From the NCBI RefSeq assembly GCF_003003095.1, contig NZ_PVTT01000001.1:620001-684000 (forward strand): 64,000 nucleotides of DNA, written 5' to 3'. The notes beneath the pieces were generated by a model. The model ran no database searches, was not told the origin of the DNA, and saw only the letters and a list, made by a program, of their open reading frames with translations. This DNA is from Hasllibacter halocynthiae. GTDB taxonomy: Bacteria; Pseudomonadota; Alphaproteobacteria; Rhodobacterales; Rhodobacteraceae. The translations under genes were made by a program, and so were the position numbers. Positions within the stretch are counted from its first letter, which is position 1; each line of letters starts with the position of its first letter. Below, piece by piece: positions 19,849 through 29,787 of this stretch.

Positions 19849-20628
19849 ATGGACTTGGGGATCAGGGGAAGGCGCGCGGTGGTCTGCGCCGGATCGAAGG
19901 GCCTGGGGCGCGGCTGCGCCGAAGCGCTGGCGGCGGCGGGCTGCGACGTCGTGCTGAACGCCCGGGGCGCCGACGCGCTGGAGCGGGCGGCCGGTGCGAT
20001 ACGCGACGCGCACGGCGTCGAGGTGACGACCGTCCCTGCGGACGTGACCACCGAAGAAGGGCAGGCGGCGGTGATCGAGGCGGCGGGCGCGCCCGACGTC
20101 CTGGTGACGAACGCCGGAGGGCCGCCGCCGGGGCACTGGTCCGACTGGGGACGGGCGGACTTCCAGGCCGCGCTCGACGCGAACATGCTGGCGCCGATCC
20201 TGCTGATGACGGCGCTGCTGCCGGGGATGTGCGAGCGCGGCTGGGGGCGGGTGGTCAACATCACCTCGCAATCGGTGAAGGCGCCGATCCCGCAACTGGG
20301 CCTGTCCAACGCGGCGCGCGCGGGGCTGACGGGCTACGTGGCCGGGACCGCGCGGCAGGTGGCGCCGATGGGGGTGACGATCAACAACCTCCTGCCGGGC
20401 ATCCATGCGACGGACCGAGCCGACGCGCTGGACCGGGGGGTCGTGAAGGCCGAAGGCATCACGCTGGAGGAGGCGCGCGAGCGGCGCAAGGCGACCATCC
20501 CCGCCCGCCGCTACGGCACCCCGGAGGAGTTCGGCGCGACGTGCGCTTTCCTCGCCTCGGTCCACGCGGGGTTCATCGTGGGGCAGAACGTGCTTCTGGA
20601 CGGGGGCGCGACCAACGCGACGATTTGA
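19849..20628 (+). CDS. SDR-family protein lacking the canonical catalytic Tyr and Lys
   Basis: Rossmann-fold protein of 259 residues resembling beta-ketoacyl-ACP reductase. The nucleotide-binding loop is CAGSKGLGRG (13-22), with NAG at 88-90. Ser140 is present in VVNITSQS, but the expected YxxxK is replaced by S153-N-A-A-R157 (LGLSNAARAG). This corresponds to a known divergent SDR subgroup described as BKR-like that lacks the perfect tetrad. The end, GFIVGQNVLLDGGATNATI, is SDR-typical. GGAGGA lies just before the ATG. Divergent from the ABC ATPase gene; the 181-bp gap holds no gene. Confidence 0.88.
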   Translation: MDLGIRGRRAVVCAGSKGLGRGCAEALAAAGCDVVLNARGADALERAAGAIRDAHGVEVTTVPADVTTEEGQAAVIEAAGAPDVLVTNAGGPPPGHWSDWGRADFQAALDANMLAPILLMTALLPGMCERGWGRVVNITSQSVKAPIPQLGLSNAARAGLTGYVAGTARQVAPMGVTINNLLPGIHATDRADALDRGVVKAEGITLEEARERRKATIPARRYGTPEEFGATCAFLASVHAGFIVGQNVLLDGGATNATI

Positions 20629-20700
20629 GGGGGCCATGGCGGGGAGAAAGGACGGGCGCGTAGGAAGCGCGCCCGGGCCCGGGCCCGGAAGCGGGCCAGT

Positions 20701-20742
20701 GGCCCCGCCGGCCGGACCCCTTCCGGGGTGGCCGGCGGGGCC
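20701..20742. terminator. strong GC hairpin between converging SDR and DUF481 genes
   Basis: The 13-base arms 20701-20713 and 20730-20742 are perfectly complementary (GGCCCCGCCGGCC with its reverse complement). They enclose a further 5-pair stem (ACCCC/GGGGT) and a TTCC loop, with only a two-base GG bulge. The position exactly between two convergent stops suggests a bidirectional terminator. Confidence 0.6.
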
Positions 20743-20747
20743 GGGGG

Positions 20748-21581
20748 TCAGAACCCGTAGACGAGGCTGACGCCCAGGCGGTTGTCGGTGCTCTCGGCCC
20801 CGGGGAGGGGGTCGGACACGTAGTCGGTCACGTAGGAGATGCGCGTCGAGGCACGATCCGTGATGGCGAAGTTGAGGCCGAAATCGTTCCGCAGCGTCCA
20901 CTGCGCCTCGTCCGAGTAGAGCGCGGCGGTGTCGTTGGTCAGCGAGAGCGTCGGCGTCAGCTGCTGGTAGTAGCGCGACGAGATGAGGCCGGCGAGCTCC
21001 GTCTCGTCGTCGCCGAGCTGCGTCTCGGTGTAGCGCGCGCCGGGGCCGGCCTGGACGCGCCAGGTCTGCGACGGCGTCGCCAGGATACGGTAGCCGAGGC
21101 CCGCGCCGATGAAGAGGTCGTCCTCGAAGGTCCCGAACTCGTCGTACTGGTAGGAGCCGAGGCCGAAAGCGTAGAGCGGGCCGTTGATCTGGCGCGAGTA
21201 CTCGCCGACCAGGAAGGCCTCGTTCTTGGTCTCCTCGTCGTCGGTCTCGCCGTACTCGATGCCGAAGCCGAACGTGTAGGCGTTGGCGCCCCGGCCATAG
21301 GTGATGCGCCCGGCACCCGTGATGTCGGTCGTCTCGGTGTTGCCCGAGGTGGTCGAGAAGCCGAGGGCCGCGGAGCCCGCGAAGCCCTGGGGGACGCCGC
21401 CGAAGCCGAACCGCTGCTCGTCCTCGCCGCGGCGGAAGTCCTCGTCGATGACGTCGGTGAGGTCGTCGACGCGATCGTCGAGGGCCTCGGTGCCGACGAG
21501 CACGGCCTGCGCCTGTGCGGCGCCGGCGGTGGCGAGGAGGGCAGCGGCGAAGATCGCCGAGATACGGGTCTTGATCATCAT
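20748..21581 (-). CDS. outer membrane protein, DUF481 (YdiY-like) family
   Basis: Protein of 277 residues with signal peptide MMIKTRISAIFAAALLATAGAAQAQA, a short acidic linker (DDRVDDLTDVIDEDFRRGEDE), then alternating amphipathic strands from about residue 60 (GFAGSAALGFSTTSGNTETTDI onward). It ends in LGVSLVYGF with a terminal Phe, the outer membrane barrel signature. SGNT near the first strand is typical of DUF481 proteins. The physiological role is unknown. Two in-frame ATGs lie next to each other at the start; AAGGA is 12-15 bp upstream. Confidence 0.85.
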   Translation of the reverse strand: MMIKTRISAIFAAALLATAGAAQAQAVLVGTEALDDRVDDLTDVIDEDFRRGEDEQRFGFGGVPQGFAGSAALGFSTTSGNTETTDITGAGRITYGRGANAYTFGFGIEYGETDDEETKNEAFLVGEYSRQINGPLYAFGLGSYQYDEFGTFEDDLFIGAGLGYRILATPSQTWRVQAGPGARYTETQLGDDETELAGLISSRYYQQLTPTLSLTNDTAALYSDEAQWTLRNDFGLNFAITDRASTRISYVTDYVSDPLPGAESTDNRLGVSLVYGF

Positions 21582-21797
21582 GGAAACATCATCCTTCTGC
21601 GGCGCTGCGGCCGGATCATTCGTTTCTGGTCGGGCGATACGGCGTGATGCGCAATGCGCCGAACCCGTTCCGCGACAAGGCCGCGAAACCCCGCCTTTCC
21701 GCCGATGCCCGGTTCTGCACGCGCGGTCATCCGCCGAGCGACCGGGGCGGGAATGGCGTCGCGGCGGCCCGGGGGTCCCGTGCCGCCGCCTGCCGGC

Positions 21798-21935
21798 TCA
21801 GTCGTCGTCTCCGACCTGGTTCACCACGAAGCGGGCCGCGCCGTAGGTGTCGCGCGCGACGCCCCCCACGGTGTTGCAGGCGCTGAGGAAGAGGGTCCCG
21901 AGCAGGACCGCGGTGATCGTCTTCGTCGTCTTCAT
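21798..21935 (-). CDS. entericidin-like small lipoprotein
   Basis: Only 45 residues: MKTTKTITAVLLGTLFLSAC followed by NTVGGVARDTYGAARFV and an acidic tail GDDD. The lipobox LSAC and the C-N-T-V-x-G-x-x-x-D pattern are those of the EcnA/EcnB family, cell-envelope lipoproteins linked to stress and programmed lysis in enterobacteria. AAAGGA sits 8 bp before the ATG. It lies downstream of lysR on the same strand; the 216 bp in front of it, including an AT-rich stretch at 22090-22150, probably carries its promoter. No antidote partner of the same type is seen next to it. Confidence 0.82.
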   Translation of the reverse strand: MKTTKTITAVLLGTLFLSACNTVGGVARDTYGAARFVVNQVGDDD

Positions 21936-22115
21936 GGCCACATCCTTTCGATCAGGCCGCGCGCCGCGAGGCGCTGGATTGCATGCGAACGACCGAGGGC
22001 ATCCGCTTGTGCCGCGGGTTCTGTCAGGAAGCCCGCAGCGGTCGGAGGCGAAATGGGCCAGGGGTCCGTCTCGTGCCTCCGTTGCAGCAGTCATATTCCT
22101 GACAGCAGGATAAAG

Positions 22116-22129
22116 GAAATTCGAAATTC
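22116..22129. repeat. tandem 7-bp repeat GAAATTC x2 in an AT-rich island
   Basis: GAAATTC occurs twice without spacer, in the most AT-rich 60 bp seen in the window (about 22090-22150). The island lies between the lysR 3' end and the entericidin-like gene, 180 bp upstream of the latter, where a promoter or regulator site would be expected. No factor can be assigned. Confidence 0.4.
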
Positions 22130-22151
22130 TTCCCGATAGCATGATTTAAAA

Positions 22152-23036
22152 TCAGCCTATCGCCTGCAAGACGCGGTCCTGCTCGGCCTCGGCCTCCGCT
22201 ACCGCGGAACGCAGCGCGTCGTCGACGGGGACGGACGCCTCGCCGGCGAGATCCTGACGGAAGACGGACCACACGGGAAACTCGAAGATCGGCGCGCCCT
22301 CGACCGGGTGCAGGCGCCCGTCGGCGATGTGCCGGGCGACGTAGCGGGCCGGCTGGTAGGCGGCCGCGTCGCGCTTGAGGAGGTAATCCGCCACCTGCGC
22401 GCCGAGCGACATCGTCACCCCCTGGCGCGAGAGGTCGGGAAGGGCGGCCGCATGGCGCGCCGCGAAGTCCGGGCCCCAGTCCGTCATCACGTAGCGCGAC
22501 CCCAGGGCCTCCGCCGCGTCGCCGGGCCGGGTGGAGACGAGGACCAGCTCCTCCGAGAGGATCTTGGCCGCGCGCAGGCCCGGCCGCAGGATGGGCGCGT
22601 AGAGGAGGGCCGCCTGCAGCGTGCCTAGCGAGAGCGCCCGCGTCAGGTCCTCCGCGCTGCCGGTCTCGGCGCGCACGGCGATCTCGGGCCAGCCGGCGCG
22701 CAGCGCGTCGATCCACCTGAAGCCGAGGCGGGGCCAGAGGGACGGCTGCGCCCCGAGGCCGACGGCGCGGGTGAACCGTTCGGGAAGGGAGACCTGCTGG
22801 CGCGCCTCCTCCCATGTCCGCAGGATCGAGGTGGCGTACCGCTCGAACTGCCGGCCGGGCTGGGTGAGGCGCGCGCCCGCCTTCGAGCGGATGAACAGCG
22901 TCTGCCCGAGCTGGTCCTCGAGCCGCTGGATGCGCAGGGACACGGCCGATTGCGTGACGAAGAGCCGCTCGGACGCCGCGACGAACGAGCCCGTCGCTGC
23001 GACCTCGAGGAAGGAGCGGACGAGGGCGATGTCCAA
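22152..23036 (-). CDS. LysR-family transcriptional regulator
   Basis: DNA-binding regulator of 294 residues. The N-terminal winged helix-turn-helix runs MDIALVRSFLEVAATGSFVAASERL then FVTQSAVSLRIQRLEDQLG; the ligand-binding domain covers about residues 90-290. The start is a TTG: an in-frame stop (that of gltA) lies 12 bases further upstream, and no ATG or GTG gives a complete helix-turn-helix. It follows gltA by only 12 bp, so it could be co-transcribed. The effector and targets are unknown. Confidence 0.9.
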   Translation of the reverse strand: MDIALVRSFLEVAATGSFVAASERLFVTQSAVSLRIQRLEDQLGQTLFIRSKAGARLTQPGRQFERYATSILRTWEEARQQVSLPERFTRAVGLGAQPSLWPRLGFRWIDALRAGWPEIAVRAETGSAEDLTRALSLGTLQAALLYAPILRPGLRAAKILSEELVLVSTRPGDAAEALGSRYVMTDWGPDFAARHAAALPDLSRQGVTMSLGAQVADYLLKRDAAAYQPARYVARHIADGRLHPVEGAPIFEFPVWSVFRQDLAGEASVPVDDALRSAVAEAEAEQDRVLQAIG

Positions 23037-23048
23037 CCGGGCGCGTCC

Positions 23049-24338
23049 CTACCGGTCCTCGACCTCGACGTAGTCCCGTTCGGTCGCTCCCATGTAGAGC
23101 TGCCGGGGACGCCCGATCTTCTGCTTGGGGTCCATCAGCATCTCCTTCCACTGCGACACCCAGCCGACGGTGCGCGAGACGGCGAAGATCGGCGTGAACA
23201 TCGAGGTCGGGAAGCCCATCGCGTTGAGGATGATGCCCGAGTAGAAGTCCACGTTCGGGAAGAGCTTGCGATCCGCGAAGTAGGGATCGTCGAGCGCGGC
23301 CTTCTCCAGCTCCTTGGCGACCTGTAGGATGGGGTTGTCCTCGATCCCGAGGAGGTCGAGCACCTCGTCCGCGGACTGCTTCATCACGACGGCGCGGGGG
23401 TCGAAGTTCTTGTAGACCCGGTGGCCGAAGCCCATCAGGCGGAACGGGTCGTCCTTGTCCTTGGCGCGGGCGATGTACTCGGGGATGCGGTCGGGGGTCC
23501 CGATCTCCTCCAGCATCTCGAGGGCGGCCTTGTTCGCGCCGCCATGCGCTGGCCCCCAGAGGCAGGCGATCCCGGCGGCGATGCAGGCGAACGGGTTCGC
23601 CCCCGAGGAGGAGGCCAGCCGGACGGTGGAGGTCGAGGCGTTCTGCTCGTGGTCGGCGTGGAGGGTGAAGATCCTGTCCATCGCGCGCGACAGGATCGGG
23701 TTCGGCATGTAGTCCTCGGCCGGCAGCGAGAAGCACATGCGAAGGAAGTTCGTCGCGTAGTCGCAGTCGTTGCGCGGATACACGAAGGGCTGGCCGATCG
23801 AGTACTTGTAGGCCACCGCCGCGATGGTCGGCATCTTGGCGATCATGCGGAAGGCCGCGACCTCGCGCTGCCAGGGATCGGTGATGTCGGTGCTGTCGTG
23901 GTAGAAGGCGGACATGGCGCCCACCATGCCGACCATGATCGCCATGGGCGGCGCGTCGCGGCGGAAGCCGCGGGTGAAGTTGTACATCTGCTCGTGCAGC
24001 ATGGTGTGGTGCGTCACGTCGTGGACGAACTTCTCCAGCTCGGCGGCGGTCGGCAGGTCGCCGTAGAGCAGGAGGTAGCACACCTCGAGGTAGGACGATT
24101 TCTCGGCGAGCTGCTGGATCGGGTAGCCGCGATGGAGGAGGACCCCCTCCTCGCCGTCGATGTACGTGATCGTCGATTCGCACGAAGCCGTGGAGGTGAA
24201 GCCCGGATCGTAGGTGAACACGTCGCCCTGCGCGTAGAGCTTGGAGATGTCGATCACGTCGGGCCCAGCGGTGGGCGAGTGGATCGGCAGCTCGACCGTG
24301 TTGTCGTCCCAGCTCAGCTTCGCGGTCTTGTCGGCCAT
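23049..24338 (-). CDS. gltA: citrate synthase (type II)
   Basis: Condenses oxaloacetate and acetyl-CoA at the entry of the TCA cycle. The protein of 429 residues starts [20 protein letters not shown] behind GGGGAGGG. Catalytic regions are present: [19 protein letters not shown] with the active-site His, [13 protein letters not shown] with the second His, and the Asp in [17 protein letters not shown]. Length and the N-terminal domain match hexameric, NADH-sensitive proteobacterial enzymes, though regulation was not checked. It lies 32 bp after gltX and upstream of lysR. Confidence 0.97.
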   Translation of the reverse strand: MADKTAKLSWDDNTVELPIHSPTAGPDVIDISKLYAQGDVFTYDPGFTSTASCESTITYIDGEEGVLLHRGYPIQQLAEKSSYLEVCYLLLYGDLPTAAELEKFVHDVTHHTMLHEQMYNFTRGFRRDAPPMAIMVGMVGAMSAFYHDSTDITDPWQREVAAFRMIAKMPTIAAVAYKYSIGQPFVYPRNDCDYATNFLRMCFSLPAEDYMPNPILSRAMDRIFTLHADHEQNASTSTVRLASSSGANPFACIAAGIACLWGPAHGGANKAALEMLEEIGTPDRIPEYIARAKDKDDPFRLMGFGHRVYKNFDPRAVVMKQSADEVLDLLGIEDNPILQVAKELEKAALDDPYFADRKLFPNVDFYSGIILNAMGFPTSMFTPIFAVSRTVGWVSQWKEMLMDPKQKIGRPRQLYMGATERDYVEVEDR

Positions 24339-24370
24339 TCGGGCCCTCCCCATTCGCGGGGCGGCGCCCC

Positions 24371-25765
24371 TCATGCTTCGGCCGCGTCCCGGAGGCGCGC
24401 GAGGGTCTCCTCCCGCCCGAGGACCAGCATCATGTCGAACACGCTGGGGGTGACGGTGCGGCCGGCGAGCGCGGCCCTGAGGGGTCCCGCGAGCTTGCCG
24501 AACTTGATGCCCTTCGCTTCGGCGAAGGCCGAGGCGATCCCCTCCAGGTCGTCGCGTATCCAGCTACCCTCTCGCAGGCGCGGCGTCAATTCGGCGAGCC
24601 ATCCGCGCGCCTCGGGCGTCAGCGCCTTCTGCGCCTTCTCGTCCGGTGCGACCGGGCGCGATGCCAGCGCGAAGTGCCCCTTTTCAAGAAGATCGGGGTA
24701 GGTCTTCGCCCGCTCCTTCAAGTGGGGCATCGCGGCGAGGAGACGGTCCGCCTGACCCTCCGTCAGCGGCGCGGCCCCCGTCGCGGCCAGGAAGTCCCGG
24801 ATGCCATGCAGCAGCGCAGCATCCGCCGTCATCGCGATGTGGCGGCCCGAGATCGCCTCGAGCTTCTGAAGGTCGAGGCGCGCGGGCGAGGCCTTCACCG
24901 CCGCCAGGTCGAACCATTCGATCAGCTGGGCGTCGCCGAACACCTCGTCGTCGCCATGCGACCAGCCGAGGCGGGCGAGGTAGTTGCGCATGGCGGAGGC
25001 CGGAAAGCCCATGGCGCGATACTCGGCCACCCCCAGCGCGCCGTGCCGCTTGGACAGCTTCCTGCCGTCCGGCCCATGGATCAGGGGGATGTGCGCGTAT
25101 TCGGGCACCGGCCAGCCCATCGCGGCGTAGACCTGCACCTGCCGGGCGGCGTTGGTCAGGTGGTCGTCGCCGCGGATGACATGGGTGACGCCCATGTCGC
25201 GGTCGTCCACCACCACCGCCAGCATGTAGGTCGGCGTGCCGTCGGCGCGCAGCAGGACCATGTCGTCCAGCGTATCGTTCCGCACGCGCACGTCGCCCTG
25301 CACCGCGTCGCGGATCACGGTCTCGCCCTCGCGCGGGGCGCGGAGGCGGATCGCCCCGCCATCGGGCTTCTCCGCGTCCGGCACGTCGCGCCAAGGCGAG
25401 CGGAAGAGGGTCGACCCGCCCCGCGCCTTCGCCCCTTCCCGGAATGCGGCGATCTCGTCCTGGGTCGAGAGGCAGCGGTAGGCGGCGCCCTTCTTCAGCA
25501 TCTCGCGCGCGATCTCGGCATGGCGGGGCGCGCGCGCGGACTGGGAGACCGCGTCGCCGTCCCATTCGAGGCCGAGCCAGCGCAGCCCGTCCAGGATCGC
25601 CTCCACCGCCTCGGGCGTGTTGCGGGCCCGGTCCGTATCCTCGATCCGCAGCAGGAACCGGCCACCGCGCCCCTTGGCGTAGGCCCAGTTGAACAGCGCG
25701 GTGCGCGCGGTGCCGATGTGCATGATGCCCGTGGGCGAGGGCGCGATCCGCGTGACGGGTGCCAT
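24371..25765 (-). CDS. gltX: glutamate--tRNA ligase
   Basis: Class I aminoacyl-tRNA synthetase charging tRNA-Glu (464 residues). The HIGH-equivalent is HIGT at 16-19 in [20 protein letters not shown] and the KMSKS-equivalent is KLSKRHG. A start at 25765 ([13 protein letters not shown]) matches the family; the longer frame adds non-homologous residues. It is divergent from comEC, with 68 bp between the starts. Alphaproteobacteria often have two gltX copies, so a paralogue elsewhere charging tRNA-Gln is possible. Confidence 0.95.
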   Translation of the reverse strand: MAPVTRIAPSPTGIMHIGTARTALFNWAYAKGRGGRFLLRIEDTDRARNTPEAVEAILDGLRWLGLEWDGDAVSQSARAPRHAEIAREMLKKGAAYRCLSTQDEIAAFREGAKARGGSTLFRSPWRDVPDAEKPDGGAIRLRAPREGETVIRDAVQGDVRVRNDTLDDMVLLRADGTPTYMLAVVVDDRDMGVTHVIRGDDHLTNAARQVQVYAAMGWPVPEYAHIPLIHGPDGRKLSKRHGALGVAEYRAMGFPASAMRNYLARLGWSHGDDEVFGDAQLIEWFDLAAVKASPARLDLQKLEAISGRHIAMTADAALLHGIRDFLAATGAAPLTEGQADRLLAAMPHLKERAKTYPDLLEKGHFALASRPVAPDEKAQKALTPEARGWLAELTPRLREGSWIRDDLEGIASAFAEAKGIKFGKLAGPLRAALAGRTVTPSVFDMMLVLGREETLARLRDAAEA

Positions 25766-25833
25766 TAACGATTTCCTAACCAGTGCGGGGCAGGGTCGCC
25801 GGGCGTCTCGCAACTGGGCCGGGAAAGGACAAG

Positions 25834-27855
25834 ATGGCGGATCTGGGTCTTCACCGGGCCGCCGGGACGCGCCCCCGCCCGGCCGCCTGGGCCGAAGGGC
25901 AGCGCGGGCACCGCCTGCCCTGGGTGCCGGTGCTGCTGGGGACCGGGATATGCGGCTGGTTCGCCCTGCGGTTCGAGCCGGGGGCCGGCTTCTACGCCGC
26001 GGCGGCGTCGGCGGTGGCGCTCGCGCTGCTGTCGGGCCGGCGGCTGCCGCTCGCGGCCGTGGCGGTCGCGCTGCTGGCGGGGGGGCTGCTTCTCGCGGGC
26101 GCGCGGGCGCACTGGGTCGCTGGGCCGGTGCTGGGCTTCCGCTACTACGGGCCGGTCGAGGGGCGGGTGGTCGCGATCGACCGCTCGGCGTCCGGCAAGG
26201 TGCGGGTGACGCTGGACCGCGTCCGGCTGGAGGACGTCCGCCCCGCCCGCACCCCGGCGCGCGTGCGCCTCTCGCTGCACGGCGAGGGGGGGACCCTGCC
26301 GCGGCCGGGGCTGCTGATCGGCGTGACGGCGCATCTCTCGCCGCCCTCCGGCCCGGTCGAACCGGGGGGGTTCGACTTCCGCCGCAAGGCCTGGTTCGAG
26401 CGGATCGGCGCGGTCGGCTATGCCCGCGCCCCGCCCGTCGCGCTGGTCCGGCCCGAAGGCGGGATGCCCGTGTTCCGCCTGCGCCGCGCCATCGCCGCCG
26501 GGGTGATGGAGCGCCTGGAGGGGGACACCGGCACCGTCGCCGCCGCCCTCCTGACCGGCGACCGGGCCGAGATCGACCCCGCCGTGCGCGACCGCCTGCG
26601 GGCGACGAACCTCGCGCACCTCCTGGCGATCTCGGGGCTGCACATGGGCCTGCTGACGGGGGTGGTCTTCGGCGCGGTCCGCTTCGGGCTGGCGCTCGTG
26701 CCGGCGGTGTCGCTGCGGGTGCCGGCCAAGCGGATCGCGGCCGGGGCGGCGCTGGCCGCAGGGGCGGGCTACTACCTCCTCTCCGGCGGGTCCGTCGCGA
26801 CGGAGCGGGCCTTCGTCATGGTGGCCGTCGCCCTCGGCGCGGTGATGCTGGACCGGCGGGCGATCACGCTGCGGGCGGTCGCGGTGGCGGCATGCGTGGT
26901 CCTCGTCCTGCGGCCTGAGGCGGTGACGGGGCCGGGCTTCCAGATGAGCTTCGCCGCCACGACCGCGCTGGTGGCGGCGTTCGGCGCGATCCGGGGCCGC
27001 GTGCCACGGGCGCCGGGCTGGGCGCAGTTCCTCGGCGCGACGGTGTTCTCTTCGGCGGTGGCGGGACTGGCGACGGCGCCCTTCGCGGCCGCGCACTTCA
27101 ACATCTGGTCCAGCTGGGGGCTGGTCGCCAACCTCCTCTCCGTGCCGGTGATGGGGGCCGTCGTGATGCCCTGCGCGGTCGCGGCGGCGGTGCTGTGGCC
27201 CCTGGGCCTGGAGGGCGTGCCCCTCTGGATCATGGGCGCGGGGATCGACTGGATTCTCTTCGTCGCGGAGGAGGTTGCCTCCTGGGAGGGGGCGGTGCGG
27301 GGCGTTCCCGCGCCGCCGCCGGCGGTCCTGCCGCTGGTGACGCTCGGCGGGCTGGCGTTGTGCCTCTGGCAAGGGCGCGGACGTCTTGCCGGCCTCGCGC
27401 CGGTCGCGGCGGCGCTGATGGTCTGGATGCAGGCGGAGCGTCCACCCGTCCTGATCGCCGAAGGCGGCGGATTGGTCGGCGCGATGACCCCCGAGGGACG
27501 CGCGCTGAGCCGGGAGCGGGGGGACGGCTTCGCGGGGCGCCTCTGGCTGGAGAACGACGGCGACCGCGCGGGGCGCGAGGTCGCGTCCGCCCGCCTGCCG
27601 GGCGCGCCGTGGTCCGCGTCGCTGCCGGATGGCGGAAGGATCGTCCACCTTCCCGGCATCCGGGGTATGGAGCGCCTGGAGGAGGTCTGCCGGGAGGGCG
27701 CGCTGGTCGTGACCAACGTGCCCGACCGTAACGCGCCCCCGGGCTGCACGCTGATGGGCCCCGAGGCCCTGCGCCGTACGGGCGCGATCGCCTGGACGGC
27801 GGGCGGCCCCCGCACCGCGGCGGAGGCGACGGGTCCGCGCCTCTGGGTGCGCTAG
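25834..27855 (+). CDS. comEC: ComEC/Rec2-family membrane protein
   Basis: Protein of 673 residues resembling the DNA-uptake channel. An N-terminal soluble domain (about 80-200, with DUF4131 features) is followed by the competence region from about residue 240, where [22 protein letters not shown] carries the diagnostic AISGLHM motif, then about ten hydrophobic helices. The C-terminal metallo-beta-lactamase domain of the longest ComEC forms is absent or reduced to about 130 residues. GGAAAGGACAAG precedes the chosen ATG. Converges on lexA with 13 bp between stops. Confidence 0.88.
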   Translation: MADLGLHRAAGTRPRPAAWAEGQRGHRLPWVPVLLGTGICGWFALRFEPGAGFYAAAASAVALALLSGRRLPLAAVAVALLAGGLLLAGARAHWVAGPVLGFRYYGPVEGRVVAIDRSASGKVRVTLDRVRLEDVRPARTPARVRLSLHGEGGTLPRPGLLIGVTAHLSPPSGPVEPGGFDFRRKAWFERIGAVGYARAPPVALVRPEGGMPVFRLRRAIAAGVMERLEGDTGTVAAALLTGDRAEIDPAVRDRLRATNLAHLLAISGLHMGLLTGVVFGAVRFGLALVPAVSLRVPAKRIAAGAALAAGAGYYLLSGGSVATERAFVMVAVALGAVMLDRRAITLRAVAVAACVVLVLRPEAVTGPGFQMSFAATTALVAAFGAIRGRVPRAPGWAQFLGATVFSSAVAGLATAPFAAAHFNIWSSWGLVANLLSVPVMGAVVMPCAVAAAVLWPLGLEGVPLWIMGAGIDWILFVAEEVASWEGAVRGVPAPPPAVLPLVTLGGLALCLWQGRGRLAGLAPVAAALMVWMQAERPPVLIAEGGGLVGAMTPEGRALSRERGDGFAGRLWLENDGDRAGREVASARLPGAPWSASLPDGGRIVHLPGIRGMERLEEVCREGALVVTNVPDRNAPPGCTLMGPEALRRTGAIAWTAGGPRTAAEATGPRLWVR

Positions 27856-27868
27856 CCCCCGTAGAACC

Positions 27869-28558
27869 TCAGTAGGTGCGGATGAGGCCGACGAGGCGGC
27901 CGCGAACCTCGACCTGATCCTCGGGGAAGACGCGCGTCTCGTAGGCCGGATTCGCTGCCTCGAGCGCGACTGTCCCGCGGGCACGGCGCAGCCGCTTGAG
28001 CGTCGCCTCCTCGCCCCGGACCACCGCGACAACAATGTCGCCGTCGTCGGCGGCGCGCCCCTCGCGGATGACGACCGTGTCGCCGTCGTTGATCCCGGCC
28101 TCGATCATCGAATCGCCCTGCACCTCGAGCGCGTAGTGCCGCGCCTCGCCCGAGAGCATCTGGCCCGGCACCGCGACCGTGTGCGACGGCTCGGCGATGG
28201 CGGCGATCGGGGTGCCGGCGGCGATACGGCCCATGACCTCGATCTCGGACGCGTGCATCTCGACGGGCATGGCCCCCGCGGGCGCGTCGGTGCGATCGCC
28301 CTCGATCACGCGGGGGGTGAAGCCGGCGGGCCTGCCCTCCAGGGCGTCGGGAAGCTTCACGATCTCGATCGCGCGGGCGCGGTGCGCGAGGCGCCGGATG
28401 AAGCCCCGCTCCTCCAGGGCGGTGATGAGGCGGTGGATGCCCGATTTGGAGCGCAGGTCGAGCGCGTCCTTCATCTCGTCGAAGGAGGGGGGGACGCCGT
28501 CCCGCTGCATCCGCCGGTTGATGAAGTCGAGCAGTTCGAGTTGCTTGCGCGTCAGCAC
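27869..28558 (-). CDS. lexA: LexA repressor of the SOS response
   Basis: Represses DNA-damage genes and cleaves itself when stimulated by RecA filaments. The 229-residue protein has an N-terminal winged helix-turn-helix ([39 protein letters not shown]), the cleavage site Ala114-Gly115, and catalytic Ser150 ([10 protein letters not shown]) and Lys188 (ATLKRL). An inserted linker at about 70-100 is typical of alphaproteobacteria. It lies 56 bp after moeA and has a perfect SOS box 31 bp before its start, so it is autoregulated even if also read from the trp-moa operon. Confidence 0.97.
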   Translation of the reverse strand: MLTRKQLELLDFINRRMQRDGVPPSFDEMKDALDLRSKSGIHRLITALEERGFIRRLAHRARAIEIVKLPDALEGRPAGFTPRVIEGDRTDAPAGAMPVEMHASEIEVMGRIAAGTPIAAIAEPSHTVAVPGQMLSGEARHYALEVQGDSMIEAGINDGDTVVIREGRAADDGDIVVAVVRGEEATLKRLRRARGTVALEAANPAYETRVFPEDQVEVRGRLVGLIRTY

Positions 28559-28589
28559 CGGCGCACCCCCAGAATGATGTTGCGGCTTC

Positions 28590-28604
28590 GTTCTAGAAAG
28601 GTTC
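28590..28604 (-). promoter_or_regulatory. SOS box (LexA operator) of lexA
   Basis: GTTC-TAGAAAG-GTTC is an exact match to the alphaproteobacterial LexA consensus GTTC-N7-GTTC. It lies between the stop of moeA and the start of lexA, 31 bp upstream of the latter, where binding would block the promoter. On the strand of lexA it reads GAAC-N7-GAAC. Confidence 0.9.
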
Positions 28605-28614
28605 GCCTTTCATG

Positions 28615-29787
28615 TCAAAGCCCGATCGAGAGGCACCTCGCGACGTCGCCGACCCGCCGCGCCGGATCGTGGGGCGGACGCTGGATCAGGAGGTCGGCCC
28701 GCGCGAGCGGCGAGAGGCGCCCCGAATCCTGGTTGCCGAGGGCCCGAACCCCGCCATCCTGCCGCACGGCGCGCATGAAATGGGTGCGGGGGCCGTTCGC
28801 CTCCAGCGGCGCTACGAGGGCGATCCCGGACGCCTCGTCGTCCTGCGGCAGGTGGAGCATCCGGCGCAGCATCGGAACGAGGAAGACCCGTCCGCAGATC
28901 ATGGCGCTGACCGGGTTCCCCGGCAGGCCGAGGACGACCTGCGCGCCGAGCGTGCCGGCCAGGACGGGCTTGCCGGGCCGCATGGCGATCCGGTGGAAGT
29001 CCAGCCGCGCGCCGAGGCGTTCGAGGGTGGGCGCCACGAGGTCGCGGTCGCCCACGCTGGCCCCGCCGGAAGTCACGAGGACGTCCGCCCCGGCGCCTGC
29101 ACGGATGGCCCCCGCGAGGAGGTCGGGATCGTCCGCGGCGATGGGCAGGATCCGGGCGCGGCCGCCCGCGGCCCCGACCAGCGCGGCAAGGCCGTAGGCG
29201 TTGGACGCGAAGATGCCGTCGGGGCCCGGATCGCCCCCGGGCGGCGTCAGCTCGTCGCCCGTGGAGAGTATGGCGACCTCCGGCCGTGCGGCGCAGCGGA
29301 GCGTGGCCGCGCCGAAGGCGGCGGCGAGGGCGACGAGCGCGGGGGAGAGGACCTGGCCAGCCTCGATCCGGGCGCCGGCCGCGAAGTCCGCACCGGCGGG
29401 CCGGACATAGGAGGCCCGATCCGCGCCCCGCTTCGGCACGACGTGGTGGCCGTCACGCTCGACGTCCTCCTGGATGAGGACGCGGTCCGCGCCGTCCGGG
29501 ACGGGCGCGCCGGTCAGGATGCGCACCGCCTCGCCGGACCCGAGGGGGCCGGAATGGCGCCGCCCGGCGGCCGCCTCGCCCACCACCCGGAGCCGGCTTC
29601 CGGGGGCGGGATCCCCGGAGACCGCGTAGCCGTCCATCATCGAGGCGCGGAAGGGCGGCGAATCCCGCCGGGCGATCACGGCCTCGGCCAACGCGCGCCC
29701 GCCCGCGCGGTCCAGGGGGACCGGTTCGGACGGGAGGGGCGCGACGAGGGCGAGGAGGCGCCGGCGGGCTTCCTCGAACGGGATCAA
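28615..29787 (-). CDS. moeA: molybdopterin molybdenumtransferase
   Basis: Inserts molybdate into adenylylated molybdopterin in molybdenum cofactor synthesis. The TTG start at 29787 overlaps the moaC stop (TTGA) and gives [19 protein letters not shown], matching the family N-terminus; 390 residues. Motifs include [31 protein letters not shown] and STGDEL (as [18 protein letters not shown]), followed by [13 protein letters not shown]. The C-terminal domain ends [20 protein letters not shown] region. No ATG or GTG exists at a suitable place, so the TTG is preferred. Confidence 0.94.
   Translation of the reverse strand: MIPFEEARRRLLALVAPLPSEPVPLDRAGGRALAEAVIARRDSPPFRASMMDGYAVSGDPAPGSRLRVVGEAAAGRRHSGPLGSGEAVRILTGAPVPDGADRVLIQEDVERDGHHVVPKRGADRASYVRPAGADFAAGARIEAGQVLSPALVALAAAFGAATLRCAARPEVAILSTGDELTPPGGDPGPDGIFASNAYGLAALVGAAGGRARILPIAADDPDLLAGAIRAGAGADVLVTSGGASVGDRDLVAPTLERLGARLDFHRIAMRPGKPVLAGTLGAQVVLGLPGNPVSAMICGRVFLVPMLRRMLHLPQDDEASGIALVAPLEANGPRTHFMRAVRQDGGVRALGNQDSGRLSPLARADLLIQRPPHDPARRVGDVARCLSIGL

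Noticed and set aside
21798-21935. Entericidin-like gene as one half of an EcnA/EcnB toxin-antidote pair
   Set aside because: Only one lipoprotein of this type is present and no second small lipoprotein lies next to it.
25834-27855. ComEC as evidence of a full natural transformation locus
   Set aside because: No other competence genes (comF, dprA, comM) lie in the window, so uptake cannot be claimed from this gene alone.
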